A stretch of 64,000 nucleotides of DNA from Methylosinus sp. LW4 (GCF_000379125.1 NZ_KB900626.1:563327-627326); one strand, 5' to 3'; positions 52,850 to 62,753 are shown, counted from the first letter of the stretch. Notes: a model not told the origin generated them from the letters alone. Numbers and translations are program-made.

Positions 52850-54594
52850 GATTGCGTCGAATTGCAAAGCGTGTGGTATTGTCGGCGACGCTCTTAATAT
52901 ACATGGTCCCCAGTTTAGATTTTAAGGTTTCCGCACACGAGGATTTAGCGGCATGTGGCAAGATTTCTATCTCAACACGACCCGCGCCCAAAAGGGGAAT
53001 GTCGCTTGCCGCAGGGATCGAAAGGCTCATCGCCTGTCGACGTGCCTTTCCACGTCATTCTGTACAAGTAAGTTTCGAGGCAGGCACCTATTTTATTAGA
53101 GACCCTGTCAACATAGGGCCAGAGGCCTCAGGAGAGCTGGGGGCCGAAACAATATTTAAGCCCCTAGGCGACGGCGACGTATTCTTGAGTGGGGGAGTTC
53201 CTCTAACTCTTCACGAAAAGACGCCAACCACTTGGATTTTTGAAACATCTAAGCTGTGTGGTGGTGTGCCACAGCGAGCTTTGTATATCAACGGACAGCG
53301 CCGTATCGCCTCAAGTGTTCCCAAGAATGGGCATTTTTACGTTAAGGAAGAAAGAGCGCGTAGGCAGGTCGATGGCCGAGCGATGGACGCGATTGGATTT
53401 GGCGATGACTTCGATATGAATGCCGTGACGGTCAATGATCGGACCGAGGTTGTCGGCTATCATTATTGGTCCTCTTCGCGACACAGCCTTAATAATATTG
53501 AACGAGCGAGCCGCACGATCACGATCAACGGCCTTACGAGCCACACGGACATCTGGGCGCGATATGCGGTAAAAGAGAGGTATTATCTTTCGAACGCGCG
53601 TGATCGTGCTCTCGAACCAGGCCAGTGGTTCGACGACGGTGACCGCATCGAATATTATCCTACCTCACAAGAGGCGGAGGGAGCGCGCTCAACGCCGCCG
53701 GTGGTTGTGCTACCGTGCACTCCAAAGGTGTTGGAGATCGCAGAAGGCGCTCATGACATTGTTTTCGATGGAATTTCTTTCGAGCATACAGGCGATGCCC
53801 GTCGCGGTTATGCAATTACGCCAATGCAAGCAGCGATAGGCGATCAAATCAATGCGGCTGTCGCGATGAGGGATGCGCATCGCATCATTTTTAAAAATGT
53901 CGACGTACACGGTACAGCTGATTTCGCCTTTTGGCTGGATCGTGCGACCACGGAAGCGAGCATTGTGTATAGCACTATGACCGCTTTGGGTGCCGGTGCC
54001 ATTGCCATCGGCGAAATCGTTCCAACTAATCCGCAAACTCGGGTGGCCGTCGACGTGCGTGCGGGAAACAATATTGCGCATAATACAATTAGAGACGGTG
54101 GTCTTGTCCATGAGGATGCGGTGGCTATATGGATTGGCGACGTGGGAGGCAACAAGATCGCTGAAAATGTGATTGAGAACTTCGGTTACACTGCAATTTC
54201 GGTCGGATGGCCTACGGGGGCACGCCAATCAAGAGGAAATCTTATCGAGAATAATCGAATCTCCAACATCGGTCGTGGGCTGTTGTCGGACCTCGGTGGC
54301 ATCTACACGCTCGGGGATCTCGCGGAGACGGTCATTCGCGGCAACAAAATCGATAATGTGCGCCACGCTGCTTACGGGGGCTTCGGCATTTACCTCGACC
54401 GCGAGTCGAGCGGGGTAGAGGTTTCTACCAACGAAGTGAGGAATACGGGCGATGCGCCGATCGCGCTTCACTTCGCTCAGTCCAATCGCATCGTCGAAAA
54501 CAGGTTATGCGCGGTTGAAGGAAGGCCCGCGATACTCGTCATTAAGGCAGGCAAGGCAGAAAATGTCATTGGCAATAATCTCTGCGCGAATTAG
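52846..54594 (+). CDS. Secreted right-handed beta-helix protein
   Basis: This is an exported protein of about 582 residues. The N-terminal signal is RRIAKRVVLSATLLIYMVPS. Later come parallel beta-helix rungs rich in Asn and Ile: IVFDGISFEHTGDARRG, AGNNIAHNTIRDGGLVHEDA, NKIAENVIENFGYTAISVGW, RGNLIENNRISNIGRGLLSD, YGGFGIYLDRESSGVEVSTN. Such folds are typical of polysaccharide lyases, epimerases and tailspike-like enzymes. The ATG at 52846 overlaps the polymerase stop (ATGA); an in-frame ATG at 52831 is the alternative. It may trim or modify the polymer in the periplasm or outside. Confidence 0.82.
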   Translation: MRLRRIAKRVVLSATLLIYMVPSLDFKVSAHEDLAACGKISISTRPAPKRGMSLAAGIERLIACRRAFPRHSVQVSFEAGTYFIRDPVNIGPEASGELGAETIFKPLGDGDVFLSGGVPLTLHEKTPTTWIFETSKLCGGVPQRALYINGQRRIASSVPKNGHFYVKEERARRQVDGRAMDAIGFGDDFDMNAVTVNDRTEVVGYHYWSSSRHSLNNIERASRTITINGLTSHTDIWARYAVKERYYLSNARDRALEPGQWFDDGDRIEYYPTSQEAEGARSTPPVVVLPCTPKVLEIAEGAHDIVFDGISFEHTGDARRGYAITPMQAAIGDQINAAVAMRDAHRIIFKNVDVHGTADFAFWLDRATTEASIVYSTMTALGAGAIAIGEIVPTNPQTRVAVDVRAGNNIAHNTIRDGGLVHEDAVAIWIGDVGGNKIAENVIENFGYTAISVGWPTGARQSRGNLIENNRISNIGRGLLSDLGGIYTLGDLAETVIRGNKIDNVRHAAYGGFGIYLDRESSGVEVSTNEVRNTGDAPIALHFAQSNRIVENRLCAVEGRPAILVIKAGKAENVIGNNLCAN

Positions 54595-55652
54595 AGCATC
54601 GTCCGCGCATGGCGATTCAATAAAGCGGAGTGGATTCCCATATCTGAAGCGGAACAGCGATCGGGGGGTGAACGGCGCGATCGGCTGGGAGGGTATCATG
54701 GCGCTGTCTATGGATCTTCGCGAGAAGGTGATGAAGGCGATCCGGGGCGGGATGTCCTGCCGACAGGCGGCGGCGAGGTTCGACATCGGACCGTCGACCG
54801 GCGTGCGCCGAGGTTACCGGCGATGTCGCCCCGGCGAAAATGGGCGGCGACTGGAGATCGGGACGCATCGAGGCGCGCGCCGATTTCATTCTCGCGCAGA
54901 CAAAAGAAAAGCCGGACATGACGATGATCGAGCTGAACGACGCGCTCAGTGAGCGTCGCGACTTCGCGGTCGGCCATCGGACCATGTGGCGGTTCCTGGC
55001 GCGCCATGGGATCCCGCGCAAGAAGAAGACGGGCCACGCTGCGGAGCAGGAGAGGGGCGATATCGCAGCGGCGCGAGAGGAATGGTTCGAGGGCGAGCTC
55101 GATCTCGACCCGGAAACGCTCGTTCTTATTGACGAGGCGAGCATCTCGACGAACATGGCGCGGCGCTTCGGCCGCGCGCCGTGTGGTGAGCGTTGCCGGG
55201 CTTCGGTCCCGTTCGGACATTGGAAGACGACGACACTAATCATGGCGTTGCGCGTCGATCGCATCGACGCGCCAATGACGATCGACGGCGCGCTCGAGGG
55301 CCGCTCCTTCCTGGCCTATGTCGAGGAGGTTCTGGTGCCGACGCTCTGCGTGGGAGAGGTCGTCGTGCTGGACAATGTCAGGACTCACAAGGTCGGCGGC
55401 GTGCGGGAGGCGATCGAAGCGAAAGGCGCGAAGGTCCTTTATCTTCCACCCTATTCGCCGGACTTCAGCCCGATCGAAAAACCCTTCTCGAGATCAAGTC
55501 GGTCTTCCAGTGCATCGCGGCGCGCACAGTCGATGCGCTCGAAGCGGCGGTTGCCCAGGCCCTGCGAAGCGTCACGCCGAGCGAATGCGCAAATTACTTC
55601 GCCGCATCCGGCTACGATGCAGATTGATAGGATTCCGCTCTAGACCTATAAC
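54595..55652 (+). mobile_element. IS630-family element (second type)
   Basis: It lies exactly between the stop of the beta-helix gene and the Wzx gene. Outer ends share TAGAGC (left, 54592-54597) and GCTCTA (right, near 55637-55642), consistent with TA-targeted insertion. It is unrelated in detail to the IS630 copies at 45299 and 57177. Confidence 0.65.
54698..55627 (+). pseudogene. IS630-family transposase with two frameshifts
   Basis: The helix-turn-helix part (MDLREKVMKAIRGGMSCRQA) shifts frame near 54800 into the continuation WRSGRIEARADFILAQTKEK. The DDE domain follows: LVLIDEASISTNMARRFGR, EVVVLDNVRTHK and YLPPYSPDFSPIEK. A second shift after SPIEKP (about 55483) moves to LLEIKSVFQCIAARTVDALE. 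All catalytic residues are present, so only the frames are broken. It is likely inactive. Confidence 0.8.
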
Positions 55653-55667
55653 ATGCAAAGGCGTGAA

Positions 55668-57149
55668 ATGAATCGTCGCTCCCTAGAAGTAAACTTCGTA
55701 ATTAACATCCTTGGATCGATAGCACCTTTATTTATCTCGCTTGTCACCGTTCCGTTATATATGCGTCAAATCGGCGATAGCCGGTATGGTGTAATGTCAA
55801 TCGTATGGGTGATGCTTGGCTATTTTGGATTTTTGGACTTAGGTTTGTCTCGCGCTGCTGCAAATTCGCTTTCAAGACTCAAAGACAACGAGGCGGACAA
55901 AAGAGGCAACATAATAGTTACCGGTTTAATCCTGAATATTGGTATGGGGGTGCTTGGAAGTCTTCTTCTTGCGACGACTGGGGGATATCTCCTTAGCGAT
56001 ATATTGAGAATTTCGGATGAACTAAGGCATGAAGTCGCCATTGCTTTTCCGTGGATAGTATGCCTTTTCCCTTTAGCGCTCTTGTCCGGCTTTGGAATTG
56101 GTGTAATTGAATCGCGTGAAAATTTCCTAATTGTAAATATCATTCAATTTTTTGGGACTGCAGCCGGACAGATATTACCCATAGTTTTGGCATTCCTTGT
56201 AGACCCCTCGCTGGCGGTGGTCATCCCTGCGGCTGTCATCTCCCGCGGCGTGTGCATGCTTGTGTTGCTACTTGCCGCTTTCCGCGGCGAGGGTTTTTTT
56301 GGGGGGGGAGCATTTGACGCTTTACAAGCAAAGAAGCTACTGAGCTATGGAGGATGGGTGAGTGCATCTAGTATTATTGGCCCTATTCTTCTTTCTTTTG
56401 ACCAATTTGTGATTGGAGCAGTTCTGGGGGTCGCAACAATCCCTCTGTACGCAATTCCAATGAGTCTTGTCTCGCGTGGTCAGATATTTGCAGGGGCGTT
56501 AATCAGAACATTGTTTCCAAGAATCTCAAGTCTCTCAAATGAGGATGCTCGCATACTATCTTTCCAATCACTTAGTTTTTTGTTGTTTGGGTATGGTGCC
56601 GTATGTGCGGCAGCGATGGTTTTGTCACCCGCCTTTTTTAGTAAATGGATAAGTAATGAATTCGCGGCTAGCGCGGTCCCAGTAGTGGAGATTCTATTCG
56701 TCGGTGCTTGGGTCAATGGCATCGCATATGTTCCCTATGGGCTATTGCAGGGAAGGGGACGGCCGGATATAACAGCAAAATGCCATATCATCGAATTGAT
56801 TCCATTCATTGTGATAATTTCTATCTTAACATCAGTTTTTGGGATTATAGGTGCCGCGGTTGCTTGGAGTCTTCGTTGCGCGATCGACGCGTTGCTGTTA
56901 TTGTATGCTGCCCGCATGTTTAACTTGAAAACAGTGCTAGACATTTTGATTGTGCTGGCCGTGCTTGTGCTTTCGGCCGTTTTCAGCCAAGTTCTCGGTG
57001 ATAGGTTTGCCGCAGCCTTTGGCAGCGCGATCGTGCTTTTTTTCGGAACGGCAGCTATCGGAGGCGTTCGGTACCCTGTAGTAGTGCGATTCATGCTTAA
57101 TTCTCGCTTGAGGTCGATCTCAAATCTTGAGCACGGAGCGGAGACATAA
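55668..57149 (+). CDS. Wzx-like polysaccharide flippase
   Basis: This is an inner-membrane protein of 493 residues with about twelve to fourteen transmembrane segments. The N-terminal FVINILGSIAPLFISLVTVP and the segment YGVMSIVWVMLGYFGFLDLG followed by LSRAAANSLSRL are typical of the polysaccharide transporter (Wzx/MOP) family, which flips lipid-linked repeat units for the Wzy polymerase. The ATG at 55668 is preferred (AAAGG 7 bases upstream) over one at 55653. It is A+T-rich and unbroken. Confidence 0.9.
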   Translation: MNRRSLEVNFVINILGSIAPLFISLVTVPLYMRQIGDSRYGVMSIVWVMLGYFGFLDLGLSRAAANSLSRLKDNEADKRGNIIVTGLILNIGMGVLGSLLLATTGGYLLSDILRISDELRHEVAIAFPWIVCLFPLALLSGFGIGVIESRENFLIVNIIQFFGTAAGQILPIVLAFLVDPSLAVVIPAAVISRGVCMLVLLLAAFRGEGFFGGGAFDALQAKKLLSYGGWVSASSIIGPILLSFDQFVIGAVLGVATIPLYAIPMSLVSRGQIFAGALIRTLFPRISSLSNEDARILSFQSLSFLLFGYGAVCAAAMVLSPAFFSKWISNEFAASAVPVVEILFVGAWVNGIAYVPYGLLQGRGRPDITAKCHIIELIPFIVIISILTSVFGIIGAAVAWSLRCAIDALLLLYAARMFNLKTVLDILIVLAVLVLSAVFSQVLGDRFAAAFGSAIVLFFGTAAIGGVRYPVVVRFMLNSRLRSISNLEHGAET

Positions 57150-57175
57150 GGGCGCTTTCGTGCCGCCCGACCCGT

Positions 57176-58245
57176 CTAGTGCACCGACTCAGACGGAAGG
57201 CGCGGGAACTCGGGCCAGCTTGTCGAAATCGGTCTTGTCTGGCTTTGTCCAGATGGAAGGCTCGGCGAATTTGTTGTGTGCGTCATGTAGCGAGCGATCT
57301 CGGCTTCGAGCTCGGGCACGGATTCGAACACGCCGCGACGTATTTTTCGGCGGGGGATCGTCGAGAAAAGCCCCTCGATGGCTTTTAGCCACGAAGCGGA
57401 GGTTGCCGTGAAGTGAAAGGTCCAGCGTGGATGATAGGCGAGCCACTTCATCACGGCGGGATGCTTATGGGTCGCGTAACTGTCGAGGATGGCGTGGATG
57501 ACCTTGCCCTCCGGCGCGGCGCGCTCGACCGCGGAGAGAAAGCGGATGAACTCCTGATGCCGATGCTGCTTCACGCCGCGGCCGATGACGGTTCCGTGCA
57601 GAATATCGAGCGCGGCGAACAGGGTGGTCGTGCCGTTTCTCTTGTAGTCGTGGGTCATGGTCCCGCATTTTCCGGGTTTGAGCGGCAGGCCGGGCTGTGT
57701 ACGCTCGAGCGCCTGGATATGGCTCTTCTCGTCGATGGAGACCACGACGGCGTGAGTCGGCGGGTCCATATAGAGGCCGACGACATCCTCGACCTTCTCG
57801 GCAAATTGTGGATCGGTCGACCGCTCGAAGGTTCGGATGCGATGCGGCTGGAGGCGATGCTTCTCCCAGAGGCGCTGCACCGCCCGCAGCGAGATCCCCA
57901 TGATTTTCGCCATGGCGCGGCCTGTCCAATGAGTGGCGGCGCCGGGCGGCTCCGAGCGGGTCAATTCGAGAACTCTGGCGACGAGCTTCGCGTCGAGCGG
58001 GGCGCGGCGCGGCTTGCGGGTCTCGTCGCGCAACAGGCCATCGACGCCCTCTTCGCCATAACGCTGCTGTCAGCGCCAGGCCGCCGGACGGCTGACGCCG
58101 GCGGGCCGGGCGATCTCCAGAACCGGAAGCCGCTCGGCCGAAAAGAGCCCGATCTTTGCACGCTGGATATGTTTGAGCGCCCGAGAGCCATCAGAGGCGA
58201 TCGCGCCCAGTCCCGAAGGATGCTTCTGACTGTTTGGGCCATGAG
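57176..58245 (-). pseudogene. IS630-family transposase, 5' end damaged
   Basis: The start MAQTVRSILRD matches copy 1, but a deletion of about 16 bases follows and shifts the frame. The next part (AIASDGSRALKHIQRAKIGL, EIARPAGVSRPAAWR) ends in a TGA where copy 1 has Trp. From 58033 on the catalytic part is intact: VVVSIDEKSHIQALERT, VIHAILDSYATHKHP and TATSASWLKAIEGLFSTIPR (the last with the region of the third acidic residue). Confidence 0.85.
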
Positions 58246-58301
58246 CCCAGGCTCGCACGCCGAGCTGCAATTGTGAATCCTATGTCGGTATCAGTGCACT
58301 A
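57177..58301 (-). mobile_element. IS630-family element (copy 2, nearly full length)
   Basis: Ends are TAGTGCACCGACTC (57177) and, reading inward from 58301, TAGTGCACTGATACC, with TA at both edges. It is inverted relative to copy 1 at 45299. The inverted pair brackets about 12 kb with two glycosyltransferases, polymerase, beta-helix and flippase genes. Confidence 0.85.
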
Positions 58302-58326
58302 GGTTTACTTTGTAAGGTGAACAGGG

Positions 58327-59118
58327 ATGTCAAATAAAATTTCCGGTGAGTTTGAACTGGCAGAGGGCGATCCGCTTCGATACGAGCGGTCGCTCGATAT
58401 GAACTCCTTGGACCCGTTCGAGTCGGATGCAATTATCTGCGAACTAATTCCGCCAGGCAGTCGGGTTCTTGAAATAGGCTGCGGAACTGGGTCGCTGCTG
58501 AAATTGATACAAGCTAACCTTGCGACGGAGGTAATTGGCGTCGAACCTAATGAAGAGCGGGCTGTCTCTGCTCGCAGTAAAGGGCTAATGGTAACAACTG
58601 GTATCGCTACGTCTGAGTTTCTCGAATCTGTTGGTACATTTGATGTGATTATATTTGCAGACGTGTTAGAGCATTTACAATATCCCGGTGAGACACTTTT
58701 GCGCGTTCGAGAAAGTATTAGACCTGGTGGAATTGTAATTGCTTCTGTACCAAATGTCGCGCATTGGTCAATAAGACTATCGCTTGCGTTTGGATTCTTT
58801 GAATATAAGTCTACTGGTCTTATGGACTATACGCATCTAAGATGGTTCACGGCAAGCAGTTTTAGTCTATTGTTCCATAATTCTGGTTACAATATTCGAT
58901 GCTCAAGGAGGTCGCACGGGTATTGGATGATAAATGCTTACAGATCATCTTGGCCATTTAGCTTCATCTCTGACGCGATAAAAAGACCACTACTAAAATG
59001 GGCTGTCCGTGCATTTCCAAATTTGTTTGGCTATCAGCATATAATATCAGCGTCTGTTGCATCGAATCGAAATATGATCCGCCGCGAGGCGGATACATAT
59101 CAACATAACCACGGATGA
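58327..59118 (+). CDS. SAM-dependent class I methyltransferase
   Basis: This is a methyltransferase of 263 residues. SAM-binding motif I is SRVLEIGCGTGSLLKLI (about residues 45-61), followed by VIGVEPNEERA, IIFADVLEHLQYPGETLLRV and GGIVIASVPNVAHWSIRL. It resembles the methyltransferases found in polysaccharide clusters that methylate sugars or chain ends. The WbsX-type gene starts inside its stop codon (ATGA), so they are translated together. The acceptor is unknown. Confidence 0.9.
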   Translation: MSNKISGEFELAEGDPLRYERSLDMNSLDPFESDAIICELIPPGSRVLEIGCGTGSLLKLIQANLATEVIGVEPNEERAVSARSKGLMVTTGIATSEFLESVGTFDVIIFADVLEHLQYPGETLLRVRESIRPGGIVIASVPNVAHWSIRLSLAFGFFEYKSTGLMDYTHLRWFTASSFSLLFHNSGYNIRCSRRSHGYWMINAYRSSWPFSFISDAIKRPLLKWAVRAFPNLFGYQHIISASVASNRNMIRREADTYQHNHG

Positions 59119-60443
59119 TGGGCGGGGCAAGTATGGACTTTTTTGAACACATCCAACAGAACACATCTGCCGGGGCGCTTTACGAGGGTTGTATAAAAAA
59201 TTCTGGAGTGCGGTTAGATCAGCATGTGAGACTTATCGCATACTATCTACCTCAGTTTCATGCGATACCCGAAAACGATCGTTGGTGGGGAAAAGGCTTC
59301 ACGGAATGGACAAATGTAACGAAAGCTATCCCGAGATTTGTCGGGCATTATCAGCCACGTTTGCCCGGCGAGTTGGGGTTCTATGATCTTACAAATGTAG
59401 ATATTCTGAGGCGGCAGGCTGAGTTAGCTAAGTCATGTGGTATATATGGGTTCTGTTTCCATTATTATTGGTTCGGCGGGGCGCGGCTATTAGAAAGGCC
59501 CCTGGATTTGTTTTTAGAAAATCAAGATTTAGATATTCCGTTTTGTATCAATTGGGCTAACGAAAACTGGACGCGTCGTTGGGATGGGCTTGAGCAACAG
59601 GTCTTAAAAGAGCAACATTACTCGCCAAAAGATGACCTGGAATTTGCGAAGTCGTTGGAGCCGCTGTTTCGGGATCGACGTTATATAAAAATTAATGGCA
59701 GACCTCTATTGATGCTTTATAAGCCTCTCCTTCTTCCCGATGCTCGAACAACCGTGATGCGTTGGCGCTCGCACTTTGTGGAAAAAGGTTTAGGTAATCC
59801 ATATATAATCATGCCTCAAATGCAAGGTGACGAGGATCCGCGGCTCTATGGAATGGATGCTGCTGCCGGCTTTCCGCCGCATCTATCTGGGTTTAATGAA
59901 CTACCCACGGATGTCGAGTCGCTCGATCTGCTCGACCCGAATTATCGTGGCCGCGTTGTAGAATATGATCGGATGATCGAGAATGCGCTCTCGATTCGTC
60001 CCACCGAGTATCGTTACTTTCCTGGCGTTTGCCCGTCTTGGGATAACGAAGCTAGACGACCAGGTGCGGGCCAATGCTTTGCTGGCTCGACTCCAGAAAA
60101 ATACGGGCAATGGCTTGCGAGCGCTTGTGAATACGTATTGGAGGCAGAGACGCCTGACGAACGTATTGTATTTGTTAACGCCTGGAACGAATGGGCCGAG
60201 GGCGCTTATTTGGAGCCCGATAGACATTACGGATATGCTTATCTCGCGGAGACCGCTCGGGTAATGAGGAGGTTAAAGCCGTCAACGAAAACTCGTCCAT
60301 CAAAGATCATGCCCGCAGAAATTTTTGTAGCGCGTTCGCGAGAAGGGCGATTGGGACCTGTCCGGTGGAAAAAATTCTTAAAGCGAGGAATCAATCGATT
60401 CGCGGATAGGCTGGAGAATCTCGCACGGAGCCTTCGTGTCTGA
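59115..60443 (+). CDS. WbsX/GH99-like domain protein 1
   Basis: This is a 442-residue protein of the glycosyltransferase-WbsX family, related to glycoside hydrolase family 99. Conserved segments are YYLPQFHAIPENDRWWGKGF, TEWTNV, HYYWFGG, INWANENWTRRWDG and the catalytic-type NAWNEWAEGAYLEPD. Such proteins occur in O-antigen clusters; their reaction (glycan hydrolysis, transfer or release) is not settled. The first ATG overlaps the methyltransferase stop; another at 59133 is possible. A close relative follows at 60549. Confidence 0.9.
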   Translation: MMGGASMDFFEHIQQNTSAGALYEGCIKNSGVRLDQHVRLIAYYLPQFHAIPENDRWWGKGFTEWTNVTKAIPRFVGHYQPRLPGELGFYDLTNVDILRRQAELAKSCGIYGFCFHYYWFGGARLLERPLDLFLENQDLDIPFCINWANENWTRRWDGLEQQVLKEQHYSPKDDLEFAKSLEPLFRDRRYIKINGRPLLMLYKPLLLPDARTTVMRWRSHFVEKGLGNPYIIMPQMQGDEDPRLYGMDAAAGFPPHLSGFNELPTDVESLDLLDPNYRGRVVEYDRMIENALSIRPTEYRYFPGVCPSWDNEARRPGAGQCFAGSTPEKYGQWLASACEYVLEAETPDERIVFVNAWNEWAEGAYLEPDRHYGYAYLAETARVMRRLKPSTKTRPSKIMPAEIFVARSREGRLGPVRWKKFLKRGINRFADRLENLARSLRV

Positions 60444-60548
60444 GTGGGACTTGTTACCAAAGGCGATTCGGCGTTGTCTTCTGTCGGGTCAAAAAATTAC
60501 ATTCGAGTGGCCTTGCTCCGGTGATGTGGAAGCGGATAAAATCACGTA

Positions 60549-61751
60549 ATGATCGGCGTATCATCGTCATTCGGCCATGAGGATCGCGTAATGCACGGTG
60601 TAAAATCGCAGCAAAGTTATGTTTTAGATGACGCGGAGGGGCCTTTTTGTAGTCCTAAAGCGAGAGTTATCGCGTTCTACCTTCCGCAGTTTCATCCCAT
60701 TCCCGAGAATAACGAATGGTGGGGGGCGGGCTTCACCGAATGGACAAATGTCGCGAAAGCGAAGCCACTTTACCCAGGTCATATACAACCGCAACTTCCA
60801 GCAGATCTCGGGTTTTATGATTTACGCGTGCCAGAAGTCAGAGAGCAACAGGCTCAGTTGGCGCTCGAAGCAGGCATCGAGGGGTTTTGTTATTGGCATT
60901 ATTGGTTTGGAAAGGGACGACGCATCTTGGAGCGGCCGTTCGATGAAATGTTGGCCACGGGCAAACCTGAGTTTCCGTTCTGCCTTGCTTGGGCCAACCA
61001 GCCGTGGACCGGAGTTTGGCACGGCAACCCGCGGCAGACGCTGCTCGATCAGACCTACCCAGGATTTGACGACTATAAAGCGCACTTCGATCTTGTGCTC
61101 CCTGCGTTTCGGGACCCCCGCTACATGCGAGTCGACGGTAAGCCAATGTTTTTGGTCTTCGACCCACATCATTTGGGCCAGACGACGATGTTCACTACAT
61201 TGTGGCGTGATTTTGCAAGTGAGGCGGGGATCCCGGGAATTCATTTTGTCGGAATGTCGAATAAGCACGTCCCGGAATTGCTGGCTCCGTTCGACATGTT
61301 GACGACGTATGGACCGGGAAACTATCTTGATTACCTTCCCCAGGATATCGGTAGCCGCTTGATACGTCGGTTACGTGCTCGCGATTTCGGATCTACCATC
61401 AACAGGGTGCTCGGTATTGCCAAGCGGCCCCGACGTTTCAGCTATGCCCGGATGGTTGAATGCTTGACGAGTGTCGTACCGTCGGATTCGCGGTACGTGC
61501 CTTGCGTTCTGCCGAATTGGGACAACACGCCGCGGTCAAGTTCGCGCGGGGTCGTTTTTGAAAATTCAACGCCAGAGCTGTTTGAAGCCTATCTGAATAG
61601 CGCCATTGAGAGGGTTTCTGGGCGGGAATTCCAGCATAGGATCGTGTTTTTGAAGGCCTGGAACGAGTGGGCAGAAGGAAACTATGTCGAGCCGGATTTG
61701 CGTCACGGTCATGGTTACTTGGAGGCGGTCCGTCGGGCAGTATTTTATTAG
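60549..61751 (+). CDS. WbsX/GH99-like domain protein 2
   Basis: This is a 400-residue relative of the preceding protein, with FYLPQFHPIPENNEWWGAGF, TEWTNVAKAKPLYPGHIQPQ, WHYWFGKGRRILERPF and KAWNEWAEGNYVEPD. One conserved site differs: NENWTRRWDG of protein 1 is NQPWTGVWHG here, so substrate or activity may differ. The gene is less A+T-rich than its upstream neighbour. Two such proteins in a row suggest steps on the same polymer. Confidence 0.9.
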   Translation: MIGVSSSFGHEDRVMHGVKSQQSYVLDDAEGPFCSPKARVIAFYLPQFHPIPENNEWWGAGFTEWTNVAKAKPLYPGHIQPQLPADLGFYDLRVPEVREQQAQLALEAGIEGFCYWHYWFGKGRRILERPFDEMLATGKPEFPFCLAWANQPWTGVWHGNPRQTLLDQTYPGFDDYKAHFDLVLPAFRDPRYMRVDGKPMFLVFDPHHLGQTTMFTTLWRDFASEAGIPGIHFVGMSNKHVPELLAPFDMLTTYGPGNYLDYLPQDIGSRLIRRLRARDFGSTINRVLGIAKRPRRFSYARMVECLTSVVPSDSRYVPCVLPNWDNTPRSSSRGVVFENSTPELFEAYLNSAIERVSGREFQHRIVFLKAWNEWAEGNYVEPDLRHGHGYLEAVRRAVFY

Positions 61752-61795
61752 AGTGGCTTCACCATCACCACGCCAAAAAATCGGAAGAGACTAAA

Positions 61796-62677
61796 ATGCA
61801 CTTTGACGATAGGAGTCTATCCGTTCTTGTCGTAATACCGGCTAGAAACAGTGCTCGGACGATTGGACCTTTGCTGGATTCACTTGCCGCTCAGCGCGGC
61901 GCGCCTCCATTCCGAGTGGTCGTTAGTGATAATGGTTCGACCGATGATCTGAGCGCAGAAATTGTTGCTGCCCGGAAAAGGTGTCCAAATCTCGAGCTCG
62001 CATGTGTCGACGCATCGGACAAAGGCGGCGCGGCTCATGCGCGAAACGTTGGTGCCAATTCAGTTGCTTCGCGCGCAATTCTGTTCTGCGATAGCGATGA
62101 CATCGTAGACGCGGAATGGGTGGGGCAACTCGCGCGCGGCCTTGAGATTTACAGCGGTGTTGGAGGCCGGCTCGACGAACGTGTTCTAAACGCAGAGTTT
62201 TCTGAGCAGCGAACGCATGCTAGCGTCGACCTGCCCATCGGATTAAATTTTCTGCCTTACCCGATCGGCACGAACTGCGGAGTTCGACGGGAGGTCTGGG
62301 ACGCGATTGGCGGCTATGATGAGAGCTATACGACCGGTGGTGAAGAAGTCGAGTTTTTCTGGCGTCTCCAACTTGCAGGTTTCTCGCTCGGCTTCATCCG
62401 CGAGGCCGTAGTGTTCTATCGTCATCGCGAGGATCTCGGCGCTAATCTTCGTCGGGAGTTTCGTCATGGAGTGAGTAGCTGCAAGCTTTTTGCTCAGTTC
62501 AAGATCCACATACAGAGCGAATCGTTACTTTCGATTTCTCGCGCTTGGGCAGGCACAATTCTTCGATTACCGCTACTCGTTCATCCAAACAAGCGATTGA
62601 GTGTGCTACGCCGCGGCGCGCATCAGCTCGGACAGGTTGTCGGTAGTGTTCGTTTTCGTGTGATTCACCTTGCTTGA
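61796..62677 (+). CDS. Family-2 glycosyltransferase
   Basis: This is a GT-A glycosyltransferase of 293 residues. It has LSVLVVIPARNSARTIGPLL, RVVVSDNGSTDD, GGAAHARNVGANS and the metal-binding motif ILFCDSDDIVD, then the acceptor-side NCGVRREVWDAIGGYDESYT with GGEEVEFFWRLQ. GGAAGAGA precedes the ATG at 61796. It is the last polysaccharide gene before the IS66 element. Specificity is unknown. Confidence 0.92.
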   Translation: MHFDDRSLSVLVVIPARNSARTIGPLLDSLAAQRGAPPFRVVVSDNGSTDDLSAEIVAARKRCPNLELACVDASDKGGAAHARNVGANSVASRAILFCDSDDIVDAEWVGQLARGLEIYSGVGGRLDERVLNAEFSEQRTHASVDLPIGLNFLPYPIGTNCGVRREVWDAIGGYDESYTTGGEEVEFFWRLQLAGFSLGFIREAVVFYRHREDLGANLRREFRHGVSSCKLFAQFKIHIQSESLLSISRAWAGTILRLPLLVHPNKRLSVLRRGAHQLGQVVGSVRFRVIHLA

Positions 62678-62753
62678 GGAGAGATGGAAGCGATCTGTGG
62701 GCGGCTGTATGGTAAGCATCCGGCGTGGACCGCAGGCGGAATAGGCTGAAGCG

